A stretch of 64,000 nt of DNA. It comes from Nymphaea colorata (lineage: Eukaryota; Streptophyta; Magnoliopsida; Nymphaeales; Nymphaeaceae). Within the stretch, counting starts at the first letter, position 1. Each line of letters starts with the position of its first letter. Positions 58,992 to 64,000 of the stretch are shown in pieces. The position numbers and the translations under genes are program-made. The stretch is from NCBI RefSeq assembly GCF_008831285.2, contig NC_045141.1, forward strand, positions 3,288,001 through 3,352,000, given 5' to 3'. The notes beneath the pieces are model-generated. The model was not told the DNA's origin, did not search any database, and saw nothing but the letters and a program-made list of their open reading frames with translations.

Positions 58992-61845
58992 AAATTGGGG
59001 TTCACACGCTACAGCCTAAGAAAATTACACTGGACAAATGTATGTTGTGTATATATATTAGACCATGCTAAGACATTGAAATGTTTATTAATAAAATGAC
59101 AAATTGTATTATACATGGCCAATCTGTCCTTGCAAGACATAAACAAGGAAACCATAACAAGTCATACACTAGGTAACCTTACAAATGATGAATTCATTTT
59201 TTCCTTTCATTAATTGTGAGCGGCCCAAATAGTGTTATCTTTTGACTTTCACTTCCTATTGTTGCTGCCTTCAAGGGACAGATTACAGGGCATATTTCCA
59301 TGTGGAGGATTTCCCTCTGTCTCTACGTTTGCCTACTAAGCAACACGATCAATCTGTACATGAGCACCCTACTAAATCTATAGCATTTTAGCAAGAGATG
59401 TATGACGCTCCATAATTGTTGGGTCTTCATCTAACAGCAGCCAAATTGTTTTTGCTGCAAGAAAGATTAGCAATTACACAATTCATATCATTAAAAATAG
59501 GAGATACAACAAGAAAAAATGGATAATACATAATGTTTATATACAAGGGCAAAATACATTCTTGAACTATCAATACATCAAATAATCATACCCCATGAAA
59601 CATGCACCATGTAGGACCGCCTCCCACGTCTTCTATTACGTGACTGAATGACACAGATGGTGCTTAGCTTATAAGCTAATTATATGTACCAACACGACAC
59701 TCCTGAAGAAAATTTACTTGAGTAGTTATAAGTGCCCGCTTGCCAAATACATGCAAAAAGAGAAATAAATAAAAGAAATAAACATAGTAAGTATAATGCA
59801 ATCCACAATAACCTACAAATAGCTAATCATGCCCAATCTACAATATGACCTGATAAAAAATCAGAATCCAACATAGAAGATAAAATATTTTGAACCTGTG
59901 CAAATGTAGTTGTTTATTGTGTAAGCTCATACAGTAATGATAGTATTGCGGTTACTATTTTAATAGGACAACAAAATGAATTATTTTTTCTATGTTTGGG
60001 AAATTTTGGCATAATAGAAGAGTGAGCTGGACCTACATTGCATTAACAACATAACTTATACAATCTTGGTTTTGTGGCCCAAAAGATTTAGAATAAGTCA
60101 TTTATGAGAAAAACTCAAAATATTGAAACCCTTCTATATATTTGCCTTCCATAACATACAGTGATACAAACTCGAGTGTCATAATTGCTAGTGTTCCTAG
60201 TAACTACTCCTAGTAACTATCTCAGCATGTGGAAACCAAAAAGTTTGTATAGGACCCAAATCCTAGAAAGTTTTCTCTAACATGAAAAATAAGAAATTCA
60301 ACAAGAAAATAGTGTTGTATTGATCCTATATACTGCAAATTAATTTTCTTTTCATCTTTCACAAGAACAAAAGGCAATGCAAATAATTTGTAATTTAATA
60401 TTTATACATGTACAAGCAGAAGATTTTGTCTATCTAGGATAGTATATCCAAATTAGTATCATAAGGCCAATTTTGTACCAAACAGTAGGTTTGAACTTGG
60501 AATATTTGGGCAGTCCTCAAGAAACAATGTCGTGGCTGCCATTAATACTTAGTTTCAATGATCAAGTATCGCAGATTGTCCATCATGATAACTTCTTGCT
60601 ACAATTTTTAAACTATGTAAAGCATTCCTATGTGCAATACAAGAATATGAAAAGAATAACTCAACTTATGAAAAGTAAATTATAGGCATTATATAGTAAA
60701 AATTGAGGGCAAGATCAATAAATGTTGGATATGAAGAAAAAGGTTCTTGTACAACATGATAAATAGAGAATAAGGACACCACAATGTCATGTTCATACTT
60801 CACATCCACAAAATATAACCTTGTCCTCTTGAATTACTGAGAGATCATAGGTAGAAACAAATTATTATAGAAACCAAATGCTTTCACTAGCTTGTTTCTT
60901 GGGCTCCATCTACAACAACTTCATCTACATCAGATTTCTTTCAAATGATTTAGATGGTAGAAGAAAAAAATGTGTTAGATTATAACTAGGAAAAAAAATG
61001 TTCTAACAAAAGGTTATATAGAGAAGATAATAATTTACCTACATACTTTATTCACCACACCCAGCTATTACACAAAGCAAATGAAGAAAGTTAGAGGGAG
61101 ACATACATATAAAAATGTATAGACCAATATAGTTTACAAATTAATTAAATATGAAAAAGGGAACATTTAGTTGACATATAAACCAACAAAGTCCACATAT
61201 AAATGCATTCACATAGAACCCAAGAAAGTCCTAAAATAGGAACATTTAAGTTCAGAGAACATGCTTAGTAAAAAGGTTCAACAGTGCAATCATCTCTTGT
61301 TTGATAAATTCTCTTTCCAACTTGCACAAATAATGACAAATGAACTTTCGTAATTAATTATGTAAGAGGTATGTCATCTACAAAGTCATATATTGGACAA
61401 TTCCAACATAAAATCACATACAGCTTGTTGTTTCAGAGGCCATAATGTAATATCTAAGACACATGTTTTGTTGTTTTGAGAGGCCGTCCAAAAGTAACCT
61501 CTTGCTCCATCAAAGCATTTCACAGCTCAAGTTGTGTGACTTTTGCTTTTGCAATGTCTGCCCTTCTAGACAATGCAGTGGCTTCTCATTCATAAGCAAG
61601 CAAACCATGTGTTTGATAAAAAAATGTCTATAGAGTTTGGTCCTGTCCTAGATGTACGCACATGTCCCCTTTACTCTGTTTAGTAGCAGCTGCAAATACA
61701 TCATTTTGTCAGTGATGATGTTGCATTTCTAAGTTTATCCTACAAACACAAAACTAATATCACCCAACAAGATTTGAAATAATGTAATGAAAAATCTGTA
61801 TAAAAATATAAAAATTAAAGTACTACTTTGAATACTCAAAATTTT
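58992..61845. other. Intergenic, no gene recognised
   Basis: A somewhat more complex stretch at 61440-61690 gives, on the - strand, fragments such as GRADIAKAKVTQLEL and NALMEQEVTFGRP that might be a CACTA second-protein relic, but the match is only suggestive. Another complex stretch lies at 59220-59460. The 70-codon + frame at 60473-60685 has no domain. Confidence 0.4.
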
Positions 61846-61849
61846 TACA

Positions 61850-62620
61850 AGTCAAAATGACCATTTTACCATTTGCCAAGAGATTTTCAATGCTCAAATT
61901 TCAAGAACAAAGGGCTATTTCTAAGTTGGACAAACACTTTTTACACCAGTATTGAACACCTAGACTTAGATCACTTAGGTTGTCCAAGCTGAACATGATC
62001 ATTTTGCCCTTGTATCGTGGCATATAAACCTAGAAAGCAGGAATTTTTTATCAAATTTTTGATAATTGACTAACATTTGGGCAATTAGGCCATTTTTCAA
62101 CTTTATATGACCTTAGGAGTTGCTAAGTCAGCTCACTATGGTTATCCCAGTGTGCAATCAACTCCTCTGTAGCTCAAATCAGCCCACCATAACTTGAAAC
62201 TGCAATTTTAGCTCAACCAAGTCAAAACAAGTTCACCTTAATGGTAAGAAAGCTTTATTTTATTTTAAGTCACAACCTAAGTTTCAGGTCCATACTAACT
62301 GTTTCCATTGGGTCTTTCTCTAATAGGACCATGCTTATCATGTTTAAATCAAGCTTCCTTTAGTTTGTTTGAGTTCATTCATCCTAGTTTGAGCTTGGTT
62401 CTTAGTGATTTCTCTCTCATATTTTCAGGGGTTGGAGTTGGATTTAAGCTTAGCCTGAAAAAGTAAGTCAAAGCCATGCTAGAACCATGTTTGTTATGTA
62501 TAAATCAAGATTCCTTTAGCTCAATTTGAGTTCATTTATCCCGGTTTGAGTTCAATTCATTTCCAAGTGCTTTCTCTCTCTTGTAAAAGTTCCAATCATG
62601 ACTAGAAGAACAAATTTCTT
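61850..62620 (+). repeat. Second copy of the LTR-like block of 7.5-8.6 kb
   Basis: CAAAATGACCATTTTACC at about 61854, then GCTCAAATCAGCCCACC, AACTGCAATTTTAGCTCAA, TTCACCTTAATGGTAAGAAA and two tandem GAGTTCATTYAT units (62371 and 62528, 157 apart) follow the order of the block at 7516-8560 in the same orientation. Identity by eye is about 65-75%. The promoter-like module that ends the first block was not found here. Confidence 0.6.
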
Positions 62621-62624
62621 GGAT

Positions 62625-64000
62625 CTTTGACTTTGGATTTTGGATCATTACTCTCAACCACATGAAAAGATATTTTGACTTTTACAGCATGTCCTATTTG
62701 AAATTTTGGTACTGGATTATATAAAATTTCTCATATCATGATTATAAGTCTGGATTCAGATCTAGTTTTTTCCTAATAAGTCCACATCTTACATCCTAGT
62801 CCTAGTAGAGATCCAGGTCTACATGACTTAGCTTTTACATGCACCATATTAGTTTATGATATCAATTTGCATTGATGGATGATGATCCAGACATGAACAA
62901 ACATCAAGATTTAATTCTTCCTATTCATAAGCCGATTTCTGAGATCTATTTAGATTTCAAAACTTGCATGATTTTATAACCAGAGTATGTTTGCTTTTCA
63001 TAGGTTTTGGATGACATTTCAACTTAGGAATAGGAATGTTTAATTTATTTCTTTGTCTAATTACTCCTAGAAAAGGATCTACAAATGGTCGGATCCCGTC
63101 TCTTGGAATCCCGCACAAGTAATAAAGAGGAGTACAAATAATGATATCTCATTTCTTACGATGTGCATACAAGATTGAACAAATTTACATGTAAATAATT
63201 ACTCACTATAATTTCTGCGCTATTTTGATTTATCAATCAATTATCTTTGCTCAAGTGTTTAAGAGTGAAGACCACCCTATAAGTAGGCTACGTTTGCATC
63301 ATGAACTTCCTTCAAATGTTATGCAAAAAAGCTTAGATTAAAAAGTATGTAGTTTCATTCTAAAATAAACTTTAGCATGCATGGAGTGAAGATGATACTC
63401 TTGTTCATCGTGAACTTTGGCCAAGCTTTTTGATCCTTATGTGTGTAGAAATTTTTTGCTTAGCTTGATTTGCCTTGTTCTTTTGTGACATTGCCTACTA
63501 TCAATACAACATTTGATATGTATATTATTACTTGAAAGTATATATGAGCCACAATTACCTTTCACTCTAATCAATTCCACATTTTAGGGAATCTCTCAAT
63601 TGTTCTACATCAAAGCTATCCCTTGTCTACTCATCGATCGCATGATCTTCATCAATCAAAAATGGATCAAAGTATTTTTTTTTCTTCAACTTCCACTTCC
63701 ATTCTTTCCAAATGCCGTTCAATTTCTTTATGAACCATGACCTCATATGATTTTATAAGTTAAATTTTACTTACATTAGGAGTCATATGTACTTGAATAT
63801 CATTATATTGTATGTAAAATATGGCTGTTTGAGGTCATGCTTACAAGTTTTTCAATGAAATGCCTAGAGGAACTGTTAGTTCATTGAAAGCTAGCTTCTC
63901 CACAAGTAAGAATGAGGGCAGCTCTTCTACATGCAGGAATGTGAAAGGAAGATGCGTAAGCCTCAAACTGACATGATTAGTCTGTTTCTTCAGCATAGGA
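62625..64000. other. Intergenic, continuation of the repeat block then unassigned
   Basis: 62625-62850 has GATCCA- and AGATCTAG-type words like 9480-9690. Beyond that nothing is recognised; the last 120 bases are less AT-rich and could approach a gene, which I cannot show. Confidence 0.4.

Noticed and set aside
61440-61690. CACTA second-protein relic on the - strand
   Set aside because: Fragments such as RADIAKAKVTQLEL are suggestive but too short and common in coiled coils to support a feature.

Overview
The window looks like nuclear DNA of a flowering plant. It is AT-rich, has spliced genes with GT-AG introns, contains plant-type transposons of almost every class (PIF/Harbinger, hAT-like, CACTA, Ty3/gypsy including an Ogre/Tat-like element, and a tRNA-derived SINE), many (TA)n and (CT)n microsatellites, and a small piece of plastid DNA. 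The only convincing host gene is much more GC-rich than its surroundings, which would fit a monocot or an early-diverging angiosperm. I cannot name the species.

One complete host gene is present: a two-exon, 366-codon armadillo-repeat protein on the + strand (36318-40687). It belongs to the ARM-only branch related to plant U-box (PUB) proteins. A second host gene probably begins on the - strand at the left edge (position 50 running out of the window), with only about 16 codons visible. A 24-codon stretch near 29974 may be a relic of an Ariadne-type gene, but this is weak.

Layout: 1-50 gene edge; 1343-4356 a Harbinger-type element; 4572-4814 a SINE; 7380-10240 an LTR-like block with its own TATA box; 14520-14990 a CACTA transposase scrap; 16893-17725 a Ty3/gypsy protease-to-RT scrap running into a tandem array up to 19085; 20549-24640 a decayed Ogre/Tat-like retroelement on the - strand; 30479-35126 three DNA transposons nested inside one another, each with its own target-site duplication; 36318-40687 the ARM gene; 43240-44831 a second Harbinger-type element related to the innermost one at 30738-34405 but in opposite orientation; 45096-45972 two small hAT-like elements; 47841-49703 two tandem arrays on either side of a - strand TATA box; 49889-49972 a plastid rpoC2 fragment; 50946-58991 CACTA-derived sequence including a long decayed TNP2-type transposase (54130-56970); 61850-62620 a relative of the 7.5-8.6 kb LTR-like block.

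No operon-like or defence-like system is visible. The most informative content is the transposon history: a three-level nest whose ages can be ordered from target-site duplications, an uninterrupted sister copy that confirms the excision length of the middle element, and an ARM gene bracketed by two inverted related elements. Where I describe decayed elements, family assignments rest on protein motifs or terminal sequences read by eye; no database search was possible.
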